Below, piece after piece: positions 49,787-62,013 of a stretch of 64,000 bases of DNA. The notes beneath the pieces were generated by a model. That model saw nothing but the letters and a program-made list of their open reading frames with translations, made no database searches and was not told the DNA's origin. The stretch covers positions 124,001 through 188,000 of the forward strand of contig NW_026251709.1 of assembly GCF_025024155.1 (NCBI RefSeq), in the 5' to 3' direction. Source of the DNA: Gamsiella multidivaricata (lineage: Eukaryota > Mortierellomycota > Mortierellomycetes > Mortierellales > Mortierellaceae). The stretch's first letter is position 1, and each line of letters starts with the position of its first letter. The position numbers were made by a program, and so were the translations under genes.

Positions 49787-51340
49787 ATGCGCTTCTATAC
49801 TCTCGGTGTCAGCGCATCGCTTCTGCTACTCGTTAGCCAGCTCACATCCACATATTCTGTTACCCACAATATCAATATCGATAAGCAGGACGCCCCATCT
49901 ACTGCTTCCAACTCCACCCTTGACTGTCTACAGTCCTTAGGCTCCAAGGTCCTACGGCGCAACACACCGCTCTTCGAAAGCAATAGATATGCCTTCGATC
50001 TGAGATTCACCTACAATCCTGAGATGATTGTCATGGCCAGCTCCGCGGCTGATGTCCAGACGGCCGTCAAGTGTGCAAAGGCTTCAAATGTTCCTGTTGC
50101 ACCTCGTTCCGGTGGTCATTCGTTCGAAGGCTACAGTATCGGCGGACAGGATGGCGCCGTGGTCATTGATCTCTCTGGAATCTCCTCTGTCGTCGTTTCT
50201 GGTGACCAGGCTAAGGTTGGCTCCGGCATTCGACTTGGACCCCTCTACCTCGCTCTTTACAATCAAGGAGGATGGAGTATTAACGCAGGAACATGTCCAA
50301 GCGTCGGTATCGGTGGACACGCATTAGGAGGAGGATTTGGACTCTTTGCTCGCAAGTACGGTCTCTTGATCGATCGCATAGTCCAGATGGAGGTCGTCAA
50401 CGCCGACGGGGATCTGCTCACCGTTTCTAATACCCAGAACCCAGACTTGTTTTTTGCCTTGCGAGGCGCCGGTGGAGGATCCTATGGTGTTGTAATCTCA
50501 TTCACCATCTTGCCGTTTAAGCCCCCAACTGCAGTGACATCTTTCAGCTATACTTGGAAGCTGCCGGACTATGCCGCGGTGTTGCGCGGTTATGTCAATT
50601 TCCAGGCCGTAGCTTCAAGAGATGTCGGTGTTGAGATGAACATCGGCCCAGATGGTTTGGAGCTGTACGGAATCTTCCAAGGCGCCCAGACCCAGCAAGC
50701 GGCTGCGCTCGCACCTTTTCTCCAGACCGTACCCGCGCCCCTATCCTTGGATGTGCGCGAAAGCCCTCAAATCGATGCACAACTGCGGTTTGCCTATGTA
50801 GCTGGCGATCCCAAGGACATCAATGCGTTGGGATTGACGGGATCGTTCAAAGCAGGCGACTCACGTTACACCAAGGGCAAGTCTCTTGTATACCCAGTTG
50901 CACTCAAAGACTCGACCATCGCCCTTCTTGGAAAGTGGGCAGCCATCAAACCCGTGGGATCCACTTACAACTATATCATTATAGACATCTGGGGAGGAGC
51001 CGTTCAAGACACCCCGACTGACGCGACTGCATTTATCCACCGGAATGCCCACACCGTTTTTGAGTTTGTGTCTGAGTGGGACGAGAACCCGAACGCCCTG
51101 CCTGGCAAGGCCGATTGCCTGGACTGCCTCAAATGGATGGATGACATGTATACTGAGTTCTTGGCCGACTATAATACCAACTATGGCCCCGTTCGCGGTT
51201 ACCAGAACTACATCGATCGAGATATTCCCAACTGGCAGGATGCTTACTACGGCTCAACACTTCCTCGTCTCATGCAGATCAAAGCCGCAGCCGACCCCAC
51301 AAACATCTTCCGTTTCCCCCAAAGCATTCCCCTCCCCTAG
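49787..51340 (+). CDS. Secreted FAD-linked oxidase, berberine-bridge type
   Basis: Intronless gene, 517 residues. A signal peptide is clear (MRFYTLGVSASLLLLVSQLTS, cleavage after about residue 22). The FAD-binding PCMH fold follows: RSGGHSFEGY holds the His for covalent FAD attachment and GTCPSVGIGGHALGGGFG the Cys for the second covalent bond, so the flavin is probably bicovalent. Then comes ALRGAGGGSYGVVISFTI. The C-terminal BBE segment is NYIDRDIPNWQDAYYGSTLPRLMQIKAAADPTNIFRFPQSIP (given in part: YYGSTLPRL, DPTNIF). Relatives include glucooligosaccharide and chitooligosaccharide oxidases and plant berberine-bridge enzymes. A secreted carbohydrate oxidase is the most likely role. Start taken at 49787 for the signal peptide. 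Confidence 0.92.
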   Translation: MRFYTLGVSASLLLLVSQLTSTYSVTHNINIDKQDAPSTASNSTLDCLQSLGSKVLRRNTPLFESNRYAFDLRFTYNPEMIVMASSAADVQTAVKCAKASNVPVAPRSGGHSFEGYSIGGQDGAVVIDLSGISSVVVSGDQAKVGSGIRLGPLYLALYNQGGWSINAGTCPSVGIGGHALGGGFGLFARKYGLLIDRIVQMEVVNADGDLLTVSNTQNPDLFFALRGAGGGSYGVVISFTILPFKPPTAVTSFSYTWKLPDYAAVLRGYVNFQAVASRDVGVEMNIGPDGLELYGIFQGAQTQQAAALAPFLQTVPAPLSLDVRESPQIDAQLRFAYVAGDPKDINALGLTGSFKAGDSRYTKGKSLVYPVALKDSTIALLGKWAAIKPVGSTYNYIIIDIWGGAVQDTPTDATAFIHRNAHTVFEFVSEWDENPNALPGKADCLDCLKWMDDMYTEFLADYNTNYGPVRGYQNYIDRDIPNWQDAYYGSTLPRLMQIKAAADPTNIFRFPQSIPLP

Positions 51341-51675
51341 ACAGCCGTTATCTTATCATATATTAATACATTATATCTCTATCCAACATTTTTTCGTATT
51401 CTTTTCCAATGCATCGTATGGCCGGTCCAAGTGCCATGGAGATCTACTGTTCGCCTGCAGAGGAAAATATCAACCTGTATTTGGTTTTAAAGCGCATTTG
51501 TTGCTTTATGCAGGCAGCCTTATGGAAGAAATACCACTGAGCTATGTTCATAGGCAATATGTACTGGCGAAGTGAAGAAGATGGCACATGCATAGCGCTT
51601 TGAATATTCAACTTTTGACCGCTTCCTAGTTATCCGTACGACGTCTATTTATTCCGTGTCACTTAGTTTCTTCCA
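51341..51675. other. Convergent 3' flanks
   Basis: About 335 bp between the stops of the oxidase and the oxysterol-binding protein genes. AT-rich; no gene seen. Confidence 0.6.
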
Positions 51676-53652
51676 TTAGACTGTGCATGGAGTATTGAAG
51701 ATGAAGTCCACGATCTGCTTTTTAGCCTCCTGAGGATCCGATGAAATACTGAAAAGAAAAGAAAAGAAACGAAGGACAGGTTAATATACTGGCATGCCAC
51801 GATTTAAACAATGTTCACTTCATTGACTAGGACGGATCCGCCTACTTTTTCAACTTGATATGGAAGTTGTCGTTCACAGGCTCGAAATATCTTGGAACAT
51901 AAGTCTCTTCCCGCTCTTCACGCTGCTTTGACCTGGCTCTTTGAGCATCTTCGACCTTGCTCTTTTCCTCTGTAGCCAGGGGTTGGTTGTTCGCTTTCAG
52001 AGCTGCAGTCAACTTGCTCCACAGTCGGCGCGATTCATGTGGCTCCTGCGCCTCCTCAGGCGCTACGATTTTTGGATGAATGCTGGCCGTCCTCGCATCA
52101 AAAAATACCTCCTTGTTGCCCTAGATAAGATACGATGGAACAAAAATATTAACAAGGTGGCTTTTGCATGAGGGGCATCATAGTACCATGACATCCTGTA
52201 AGAGCTTCTTTTTTTTTTTTTTACAACAACATACGTCCTTAGTGATGTAGATTTCATCCGACCATTTTCCAGAGATATCGTAAAGGACCTCGCCAGTGGA
52301 GATTCTCTTAATCTTTCCGGCAATGCTGTTGTAAGATCCGGAGAAGTACCCCTAATCAGCGAATATTCAAATGAACGTGGCAAAAGTCCCTGTCAGTATA
52401 CTTGTAAAAGGATTATATGTAGCCAGCTTCTGCCTTGCCAACTTGCCACCTTACCTTGACCTTGAATTCCAGAGAGCAGATCAAGTCTAGCTTGGGACAT
52501 TTGATGACCGCAGCGTCCCCCAATTCCATCAACATCGTGCCAAACAAGATACCACGGGCGTAGACATTGGGCATGGTAATGAGGTAGTTTTCTCCAGGTC
52601 GGTTTGTGAAGGAGACATTAATCTCTCCCTGCATCAACGTTGCAGCACTGTTGCCCAAAAATTTCGACTTTGGCATCACATCGCCAACGATGCTGAGGTG
52701 GTTCTCAGGGCTGGCGTAATAGTAAGTCGAAATTGGAGGGTGATGAGAGACCTGCTCCGCAACGTAGAACGCCTCTGTACCATCAGCAAATATCCACTTT
52801 GAGCGAAACTGTTCCCCAAGGATAGGATTGTACGGCTTTTTCACGCCCTATTGTAATACGACGACACGGTGGAGAAGTCATGTCAGCAAAAGCTATCGTA
52901 GCAGGAAATGCAGCCAGTGAATATAATGTTTCCTGAACAATACCTTGGGCTTGATATGCCAACCGGACAAAAAGTAGCGAGTGACAGCTACAAACCGCTC
53001 CACAGGATCGTCCATTTTGTTTGCTCTATGAGAGCATGTGTTTGTGCGGTTAGTTCCTTTGGAGATGTAGTAGCGCATGGTGGACCATCCCCGGCACACT
53101 AAAACTAAAGCAGATAAGGTGATGACCCCCAGGAAGGGCCGCGTGAACTAAAAAAGAGGGTCATCCGTGTGAAGGAAGAGCATGATTCAGCAATAATGAG
53201 GCGCTATAAGTCACCCCTCTTGCGACGTGTCGACGTTGTAGGACCAGCACGGATTCAACGTAATAAAAAAAAAAACGTGTTGATGCAATAGACCACCGCT
53301 TGTTTTCACCCTAAAGCAGATTGGCTCGCGTTGCCCTGAATCAATTATATGCACCCAATCTTGTCTGGATTCATGGTCGCAATAATTGTTTCGGCGCAGC
53401 CATACTCTGCGCCAAAGACAAGGGCGATCCTTACTTGATGATAATCTCAGGATGGGACATAAAGTCGGTGATGCGCTCGAGCATGCTCCTGGGTTCGAGA
53501 ACAAAGGTTGGCAGGGTAATTCGATGGAGGTCGCCTCCCTTGCTGAGCTGAGAGATAATATCCAAAAGGATACTGCGATTGCCCTCGTCGACGACCTCGG
53601 TGTCGTCGTTGGTAGAGGCGCAGTTGTGGTTCTTATTGATAGGGTCAGCCAT
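51676..53652 (-). CDS. Oxysterol-binding protein, Kes1/Osh4-like
   Basis: Lipid-transfer protein that moves sterol and PI4P between membranes. Six exons: 53652-53435, 53025-52944, 52847-52455, 52351-52235, 52120-51846 and 51748-51676; 385 residues. The family signature EQVSHHPP is at about residue 135, after KPYNPILGEQF and VAVTRYFLSGWHIKPKG. Later parts are EFKVKGYFSGSYNSIAGKI, ISGKWSDEIYI and the closing HESRRLWSKLTAAL...YVPRYFEPVNDNFHIKLK. There is no PH or ankyrin domain, so it is of the short (Kes1/Osh4) type. The last exon is my choice: reading through gives a stop after HIKLKK, but GTAGGC just before it and a strong pyrimidine-rich acceptor add a plausible tail DPQEAKKQIVDFIFNTP. Intron 1 is long (409 bp). 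Confidence 0.9.
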
Positions 53653-54661
53653 ATGGACAGAGAGCAAAAGCCGGGATGAGACAAAGGACGGAGAGGAATC
53701 GAGTGTTGATCTGCGAGGGGGGGGGGGGCGAAAAGAGATGGGGAAGATGGAGTAAAGAAGAAGGGAAGCTCATCTACCAACCGAGCTGTTCATAAACAGA
53801 GCGCGGCTCTCATGTTCTGTGCCGTGGTGCGTGAGGGAGAGGACTAAAGCTATGCGGACGATATGCGTCCGGTTGGCAATATGCTTCGTGAATCCCATGT
53901 CGCCTCCCCACCCTCTTATATGTCCACTGTCTCCTGTCCAGGCGCCATCCTCACCACGAAGGTGATGCTCGTGTCTCCGGCGCAAGGAACATTCGTCCGC
54001 GTCCAGATTCAGGGGTAAAATGCAATTGGCGCGTTTTTTTTTTTTTTTTTGGTGGCAAACCCAATCCCAATGGGATGGAATGGGAAATAGAATGCCTATT
54101 TTGTTGTTGTTTGTTATTGTTGTCTCGAGAGAGATGAAAGGCTTTTTCGATCAAATATGAACCCCAAATTAGTATAATGAAACTGCAATGGATGCCGGAA
54201 GATCCAGCGAGTCTTTCGATAGCGATGGAAGCATGGAGCGCGTATTATGGATACCGCTGCACTGCATCGCACTGTACTGCAGACAAAGGCACGCTCACGG
54301 AGAAAAGTCTTTCCAGCGAACTGACTATAAAACAGAGGGGCTGTGATCGGGGTATCTACAGTCGCCAGGATCTTTTTATTTTTCTTTCGATAAATAAGGT
54401 TTATGTGTCATGCCGTCTCATCGTTTTTTATCTCTCACTCCCCAGATACTGGCTCCGCCTATAAATCAAGCCTGAGTCCTCCTCTCCGATCTTTTTTTCC
54501 TTTACCAAACCCACGCCCTTTTTCCTTGACCCCACCCCCCACCAGTCTTCTGTACTGATCGATATCCGACCAAGTATCATCTTTACCTGAAGGACAACTA
54601 AACCGCTTCAAGACCAGCATTTACAACACATCCAGTCGACCACAGGATCTCTTTAGTAGCA
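53653..54661. promoter_or_regulatory. Divergent promoter region, OSBP gene and CPA2
   Basis: About 1 kb between divergent starts. It holds a G10-11 run near 53719, a T-run near 54034-54051 and a TATA-like CTATAAATC near 54459, about 200 bp before the CPA2 start. No gene seen. Confidence 0.55.
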
Positions 54662-57600
54662 ATGTACAAGCAACTCTACTCCAAGGCCCCCAGGACAGCC
54701 TGCACCAAGGGCTCATCTGCCTTGCTCTCCAACTCGTTGATCGCCTCTGCTCAGCGTACGACCTCGAATGGCCTCAGCAACAGCACCGTGCCCTTACTTT
54801 CCACAAAGGCCATGCTGCACCACTCCGCTACCTCTGGGCCTGGAGGCCTTCGCACCCCGCTCCTCGCCTCGCTTTCGTCTTTGCGATCAAGCCAGCAAAA
54901 GTCGATGGCATTTGGACAGCTCGGCATGAAATCCATGGCGGCATCGCAGGCCCGCTGGTTCTCAATGACTCACGAGCGCCTCCAGGAGCAGCAAGGAGCA
55001 GGATTGTCCGCCAATAAGACCTCGCCCACCAAGAAACTTGTCTCGGAGGCAATCCTTGCGGACGTACCTCTGGTTGAGGTCAAAAAGGTGCTCGTTGTAG
55101 GATCCGGTGGACTGACTATTGGACAGGCTGGAGAGTTCGACTACTCAGGTAAGAGATGTTGCTCTACGCTTCTACGCTGGGTGTCAATATTTGGATTATC
55201 ATATCGGGTGCAGATGCCCAGTCACAGTTTGGCTCTGACCGCGATCTGCTCGCTCATGATACTCTTCTGCAGGCTCCCAGGCGATCAAAGCCCTCAAGGA
55301 ATCTAACATCGAGACCGTCTTGGTGAACCCCAACATCGCCACTATCCAGACCTCGCATGCGCTCGCAGATACCGTTTATTTCTTGCCCGTCACCCCTGAA
55401 TACCTCGAGTATATCATCGAGCGTGAGCGTCCCGATGGTATCCTCCTGACCTTTGGTGGACAGACTGCCCTGAACTGCGGCATCCAGCTCGACAAGATGG
55501 GTATCTTTGACAGGCTTAATGTCAAGGTCCTTGGTACCCCCATCCGCACCCTTCTCGTCAGTGAAGATCGCGATCTTTTTGCCAAGGCTCTGAATGGTAC
55601 GCCGTTATTTCTGTGTATACTCTCTCTTTCTTTCTCCCTTTGTATCCTATATGATCAATGTGCTGACATGTCGTAATCTATAACGAAAATTGATGATCAT
55701 AGAAATCGACATTCCTGTGGCCCAGTCTGTTGCCGTTGATAACATGAAGGATGCCTTGGCTGCTGCTGAAGAGATCGGTTACCCTGTCATTATTCGATCT
55801 GCATTCTCGCTTGGTGGCTTGGGCTCGGGATTCGCCGCGAATGCTGCGGAGCTCACGGCCCTTGGAACAAAATCCTTGACTCTGTCGCCCCAGATCTTGG
55901 TCGAGAAGTCCATGAAGGGATGGAAGGAGGTTGAGTACGAGGTTGTGCGTGATGCTGCCAACAACTGCATCACCGTCTGCAACATGGAGAACTTTGATCC
56001 ACTCGGAACCCATACCGGAGACTCGATTGTCGTGGCGCCTTCGCAGACTTTGAGCGATGAAGAGTACCATATGCTTCGCACAGCTGCCATCAAGATCATC
56101 CGACATTTGGGGGTGGTTGGAGAGTGTAATGTCCAATATGCGCTGCACCCAGAGAGTCTCGAGTACAAGGTCATCGAAGTGAATGCTCGCCTGAGTCGCT
56201 CCAGGTAAATATCACGCACTATATTTTTGAATCTGCCTGTATGCTGATGTGATCTTCGGCTTTAGATACTCATGCACTGCTCTCTATCTCCCTGATTTAC
56301 CTGAATATCATAGTGCCTTGGCCTCAAAGGCAACAGGATACCCTCTGGCCTTCATTGCTGCCAAGATCGCTTTGGGTCACACTCTGCCCAACCTCCGCAA
56401 CTCCGTCACCAAGACCACTACTGCCTGCTTTGAGCCCTCGCTAGATTACATTGTCACCAAGATCCCTCGCTGGGATTTGGCGAAGTTTCAGCACGTCTCC
56501 CGCGAGATTGGATCCTCGATGAAGTCTGTTGGTGAAGTCATGGCAATCGGCCGTACCTTTGAGGAATCCTTCCAGAAGGCCATTCGTCAGGTTGATCCTC
56601 AATTCAAGGGTTTCCAGGCATTGGAGTTCGCGGATATAGACAAGGTTATGGCCAACCCCACCGATCGTCGCCTCTTCGCTATCGGTGATGCCATGCTGAA
56701 CAAGGGCTACACTGTCGATCAGGTCCATGACATTACCAAGGTTGACAAGTGGTTCCTTCACAAGTTGTCAAACATTGTTGCTGTCCACAAGGAGCTCGGC
56801 AAGTTCAATTCTCAAAACCTTCCTTTCGAGCTCTTGCACGAGGCGAAGCGTAAGGGCTTTGCTGATGCTCAAATCGCTGGGCTGTTGGGCGAGAAGACTA
56901 CAGAGGACGTCATCCGACAAGCACGCAAGCAGATGGGCATCACACCATTTGTTAAGCGCATTGATACCTTGGCCGCCGAGTTCCCCGCTGACACCAACTA
57001 CTTGTACACAACCTACAACGCATCGTCGCACGATGTCACGTTCAGTGACAAGGGTACCATGGTTCTGGGATCCGGCGTCTACAGAATCGGATCTTCGGTC
57101 GAATTCGACTGGTGTGGCGTGTCTTGCATTCGAGCTCTTCGCGAGCTCGGAAAGAAGACGGTCATGGTCAACTACAACCCAGAAACGGTCTCGACGGATT
57201 TCGACGAGTGCGACCGTCTTTACTTCGAGGAGCTGTCTTATGAACGTGTCATGGATATCTATGAACAGGAGTCTGCGCAAGGTGTCGTTGTCTCTGTGGG
57301 TGGTCAGCTTCCTCAGAACATTGCTCTCCGCCTCCATGAGAACAATGCCAAGGTCTTGGGTACTTCACCAGTCATGATCGATGCTGCAGAGGACCGTTAC
57401 AAGTTCAGTAAGATTCTCGACACCATCGGAGTTGATCAGCCAGAGTGGAAAGAACTGACGTCTTTGGATCAAGCCTCTGCTTTTGCGGATCAGGTTGGCT
57501 ACCCTGTTCTCATCCGTCCCTCTTACGTTCTCTCTGGTGCGGCCATGAATGTCGCTCACACCCCCGAGGCCCTTCATCGCTGCCTCACCCTTGCTGCGGA

Positions 57601-58681
57601 TGTGTCGCCTCTCCATCCCGTAGTCATCACCAAGTTCATCGCTGGTGCTCAGGAAATCGATATTGATGCGGTTGCGCACGATGGAAAGCTTATTGTGCAC
57701 GCCGTCTCGGAGCACGTTGAGAACGCTGGTGTTCATTCCGGAGATGCCACGCTGGTTTTGCCCACTCGCGATATCCCAGACCAGACCAAGGGCAAGCTGA
57801 AGACGATTGCGGAGAAGCTTGCCAAGGCCTTCCAGATCACCGGCCCGTTCAACATGCAAATCATTCACAAGCCTGCAGCTCCAGGTGATGCCAACCAGGA
57901 CCCGACCTTGAAAGTCATCGAGTGCAACATTCGCGCTTCCCGATCGTTCCCCTTCGTTTCCAAGGTCCTTGGCCATAACTTTATCACGACAGCCACCCAC
58001 GCCCTCTGCGACAAGGACGTGCCTGCCCCTCAGGACTTGATGACCAAAGAATATGCCTACCAAGCCGTCAAGGTCCCTCAGTTCTCGTGGACGCGCCTGG
58101 GTGGTGCTGATCCGTTCTTGGGAGTCGAGATGGCATCTACAGGAGAGGTGGCTTGCTTTGGCCGCGACAAGGAGGAGGCTTACCTCACTGCCCTTCAGAG
58201 TGTCCAGAACTTCAAGTTGCCAGCGCCAAGCTCGAGTGTCCTGTTGAGCTCTGATGAGCTGACTACTACCAGCGACTTGACCAAGATCGGCCAGGGTCTT
58301 CAAAAATACGGCGCCAAGATCGTAACCATGTCAGAGCACACACAAGAGAAGCTTAAGCAGGCTGGCATTCCATGCAAGTTTATTGCTGCACCGGACGCGC
58401 TGCCTTTGATGCACAAGGCGATGGCCGGAGAGAACGTGCAGATGGTGATCTCGTTGGCAAGGAATCGTGCCCAGCATGTCGCCGACAAGGAGTACATGAT
58501 CCGTCGCGCTGGTGTTGACTCGGGCATCTCTTTGATTAACGATGAGAAGTGCGGTGTCTTGTTTGTCGACGCCCTCAACAAGAACGTGGAACGCAAGGCA
58601 GCCTTGGCGACAAGCAACGAGGCTACCAACATCCCAGCAGAAGTGAAGTCCTGGGCCGAGTTTGTCGGTGGTCGCTACTAA
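54662..58681 (+). CDS. CPA2: Carbamoyl-phosphate synthase, large subunit, arginine-specific
   Basis: Makes carbamoyl phosphate from glutamine-derived ammonia, bicarbonate and two ATP for arginine synthesis. Four exons: 54662-55148, 55273-55596, 55703-56204, 56314-58681; 1226 residues. Residues 1 to about 110 are basic and Ser/Ala rich without homology, a mitochondrial leader. Two ATP-grasp halves follow: [70 protein letters not shown], then in the second half [40 protein letters not shown] and [12 protein letters not shown]. The C-terminal MGS-like allosteric domain begins near [16 protein letters not shown]. No glutaminase or ATCase part is fused, so it needs a small subunit (CPA1) from elsewhere and is not the URA2-type protein. 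Confidence 0.96.
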
Positions 58682-59715
58682 TAACGAGGCATGGGCCTTC
58701 GTGAACCGCTTCCCCTTGTCATTTTCATTCGTTCATTGTATCTTATAGATTTGTTTCCCTTTTTTTTTCTTTTTCTTTTTCTTTTCTTTTTTTTTTCTTT
58801 GCGGTTGATCACCAGAACACCAGACTTCATTTGGACTAGTACTCTCTTTTTTTTTTTTGCAAAACATTCGTTTGGTCAACCCCTCTTTGATTCGGTTTCT
58901 TTTTGCCATATTCCTTCTTTTGGTCGGGAAGGGACAATGGTCGAGCCTTAGAGGACTTCTGACTGCTGCTGGTCTATCATCCTACCAGCAACGCAGATGT
59001 GTCGCCGAGGTGCGCTTTCTTTTGGTCGAGAAGGCGCATAGCTCAGACACGAATACGTCTACTGCAGGGTTTATCCTCAATTGCAGTTGCAGTCTCTGTT
59101 TTTGCATTTTTCTTCTTTGCCCTTATTTTCTTCTCTGGATGCTCTTTTATCGTTTTTTTCTCAAAAGCCTGTTCCAAACTCCATTCAGGACCATCTTCGC
59201 CTTTTTATTTCAACTTTATCAGATCGATCGAGTTGGCCCCTGCATTCTTATTAAGCCTGTGCTTCTTCCTTTTGGTCGGGGAAGTTGCTTGCAGGATGAT
59301 TGCAAGGGCAGGGCCGCTATGGATCCCCAATCGGTTTGAACTTACGAGGCTTTATTTTAAAGATGGTACGGACAGATGGGATGGTCAGGGCAAGTTGAGA
59401 GTAGAGTAGTACTGACTTGAATAAAGTCGGCCGTTGTGGCAACATTCACTCGTAGACGTTGATATCGATGCAACTCTCATACGATATTATTTTGATGTGC
59501 ACGCGCCTCATTGTTGAAAAAAAATCATCCGCGCCTTTAATCCAGTTAAGGTTTGGCGCATTTTTCTACCGCGTCCTTGACCGTAAATGGACACACCAAT
59601 ATGCATACACTCACGCTAAAAATAAGAGGATATCAAGGAAGAGCTTCTGACATGAGCAGACATTACATCTCTCGTTTTACTCATTTTCCACTTCATCCCA
59701 CATCCACATTTCCTC
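58682..59715. other. T-rich intergenic region with a repeated motif
   Basis: About 1 kb between CPA2 and the RCHY1-like gene, T-rich on the plus strand. A motif TTTTGGTCG(G/A)GAAG recurs at about 58917, 59019 and 59269. Open frames here look like low-complexity noise. A short RNA gene cannot be excluded. Confidence 0.55.
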
Positions 59716-61149
59716 ATGTCCAGAACACCAAGCATCTACAGCGACGCCCTTGAGATACCGCCCCAGGATCCTATGAGCGTTGGCACAGAAACGGGCTCTC
59801 ACAGAGACAGCTCGCAAGATCATGTCAGTGTAACACCAACCCCCACACGACAGATAGACAGCGCGGACTTTCGACACTCAGGTAGAATGCATCGTCATTC
59901 CAGCAACGATATGGAAGTAGACGAAGAGCCGCAGACAGACGCAGATATGGATATGCAGATCGATGCCTCGGCAGGCGTCAACCATTACACAGCTCTGGCT
60001 TCAACATCATCGTCAACATCAGTCCAAGAATCATCCGCTGGAGGCGCCAGAGAAAGAGCCCACGTAACCACCCCGCAGACAGAAGGCAGCTTGGGATCCA
60101 ACGCATCAGGCATAGCAGCAAGCGGAAGAAGAGTCTCTGTGCCGGTGGTGGATGAGAAGGCTCAGAGTGAGCTGAGACGCAAGATCATGGATATCCAGCG
60201 AGACTCAACAATCAGCTTTACCGACAAAGCGGGGATGATCCAGGTATGCCTTCGAGTTGGGTCTGACCTCGTTTTACAAATCAACTATGACATTTCATCG
60301 ATCGCATTCTTACACACATTTGGTGCTGTGCTTAGAAACTTATGTCATCCAAGTGGCATGGTTCTCAGAGGTCGACTGAGAGCCAAGGAGATGGGTCGGT
60401 GGAGGCAACTGCCGACGATTTAAGAAAAACCTTCCATGTGAGTTGACCAGCTCCTGATTCTAGCAAAAACAATCCATACTGTCCTATACCAAACAAAAAT
60501 ATTCATCCTTTCTTTATCTAGAACGAAGAACAGGGACAGCTAGGGTGCAAGCACTACATCCGTGGTTGCAAACTCAAGGCCGACTGCTGCGGCAAATGGT
60601 TCAATTGTAGGTTCTGCCATGATGATGCTAGTGACCATGCCATCATAAGGTACGCTGCGAGAACGCTTTTCTTCCCTCCATGAAAAAAGAACTCGGATTT
60701 TGGAACTTGCCTTGATGACGCTTGCAATACTTGCGTACTTGAACAAGTAGAAGCGAGACTAAGACGATGCTGTGTATGCATTGTCAGACGGTCCAAGCTG
60801 CTGCTCAGACATGCAACTCATGCAAGGCTTGTCTGGCAACGCATTATTGCGATATCTGTAAGCTATGGGATGACGATTCCAAGAAGAGCATCTACCACTG
60901 CGACGATTGCGGGCTCTGCAGGATAGGTCAGGGCCTAGGAAAGGATTATTTTCATTGCAGGAAGTGCAACGTGTGCATGAACATTCAACTCCAAGGAAAC
61001 CACAAGTGTATCGAGCGCAACCTGGAGTGCGACTGTCCTATCTGCGGCGAGTACATGTTTACTAGCACCACGACGGTGATCTTTATGGTGAGCCTTTCGC
61101 TTCTATGGCTCATTCTTTTAGACCCTGTATTGCTCCTACTGCTCCTATT

Positions 61150-61183
<34 letters not shown>

Positions 61184-61758
61184 CCTTGCGATAGCCCTGC
61201 GGTCACTGCATCCACTCCAAATGTCACGAAGATTATATCAAAGCTTCTTATCAATGCCCGACATGCTGGAAATCTCTTGGGGATATGTCCGTGTACTATT
61301 CAAAGATCGATTCCTTGCTGGCAGAGCAGACCATGCCTCCGGAATATGCCAATATTTTTTCCATTGTACTGTGCAATGACTGTGAGGTCAAGTCCGAAGC
61401 GCCCTATCATTTTCTTTACCATAAGTGCGACAAGTGCAAAGGATACAACACAAAGGTCCTGGAGACATTCAAACGAGTGGTTGAAGGCCAAGCACAGGTA
61501 GTCGAAAATGCAACTGCCGCGGGTGCCGCAGCGGCAGTTCCTGAGAACAACATCTCGGGTAGCAGCAACGGCCTTGCGGGATCTTCTGTTGCAGGACCCT
61601 CTGCGGTTACCGGCGGACCAGGATCGTCGTCAATTGCAGGACCCGGCACTACCGCAGTCAACCTCGGAGATGTAGCTCTCCCTAGATCCCCACTGATGGA
61701 TGAAAATGCCTCTGGAGACATGTCCATGGCCGGTATTTCCAGCAACTCGGCGCCGTAG
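59716..61758 (+). CDS. RCHY1: RCHY1/Pirh2-like RING E3 ubiquitin ligase
   Basis: Ubiquitin ligase with CHY, CTCHY and RING-H2 zinc modules. Five exons: 59716-60243, 60336-60437, 60522-60649, 60751-61087 and 61195-61758; 552 residues. Residues 1 to about 210 are acidic, Ser/Thr rich and disordered. The CHY finger follows (LGCKHYIRGCKLKADCCGKW, FNCRFCHDD), then CTCHY (MLCMHCQTVQ, CDICKLWDDD, YHCDDCGLCRIGQG, DYFHCRKCNVCMN), then RING (CDCPICGEYMF, MPCGHCIHSKCHEDYI, CPTC). A zinc-ribbon tail follows (CNDCEVKSEAPYHFLYHKC, CDKC) and a Gly/Ser/Ala-rich end. A run of about 32 T lies in intron 4. The protein is longer than human RCHY1 (about 260) because of both disordered ends. Confidence 0.94.
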
Positions 61759-62013
61759 AATTATGCAAATCAACCAGTACTTCAAAATAAGTTGCCAAAT
61801 AAATGAATTGGTGGCACGCTCCGGAAAACTCAAAAGCCCAACGGGACGTCACTCTTTTGCATAACAAAAAAACCCCCCAATGTCATTTTTTTTTCTTCCC
61901 ATCACTCCACATTCGACGCGCTCAACATCAGGAACAACAGCCCGTCGCCATCGCCATCTCTTTACTAGCGGTCGAGAACTGGAAACACGGCCTGGAGCGC
62001 ACCTCAGCAAAAA
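61759..62013. other. Short intergenic region
   Basis: 255 bp between the RCHY1-like stop and the PWWP gene start, in tandem. Carries the PWWP promoter; T-run near 61888. Confidence 0.5.

Noticed and set aside
51842..51844. TAG directly after HIKLKK as the stop of the oxysterol-binding protein
   Set aside because: A GTAGGC donor just before it and a strong acceptor at 51749 give a further protein-like exon; kept as the alternative C-terminus.
57365..58303. 312-codon minus-strand frame opposite CPA2
   Set aside because: Antisense shadow of a strongly conserved gene.
58857..59409. Overlapping open plus-strand frames after CPA2
   Set aside because: They are made of Phe/Leu-rich translation of T-rich DNA and contain no recognisable motif.
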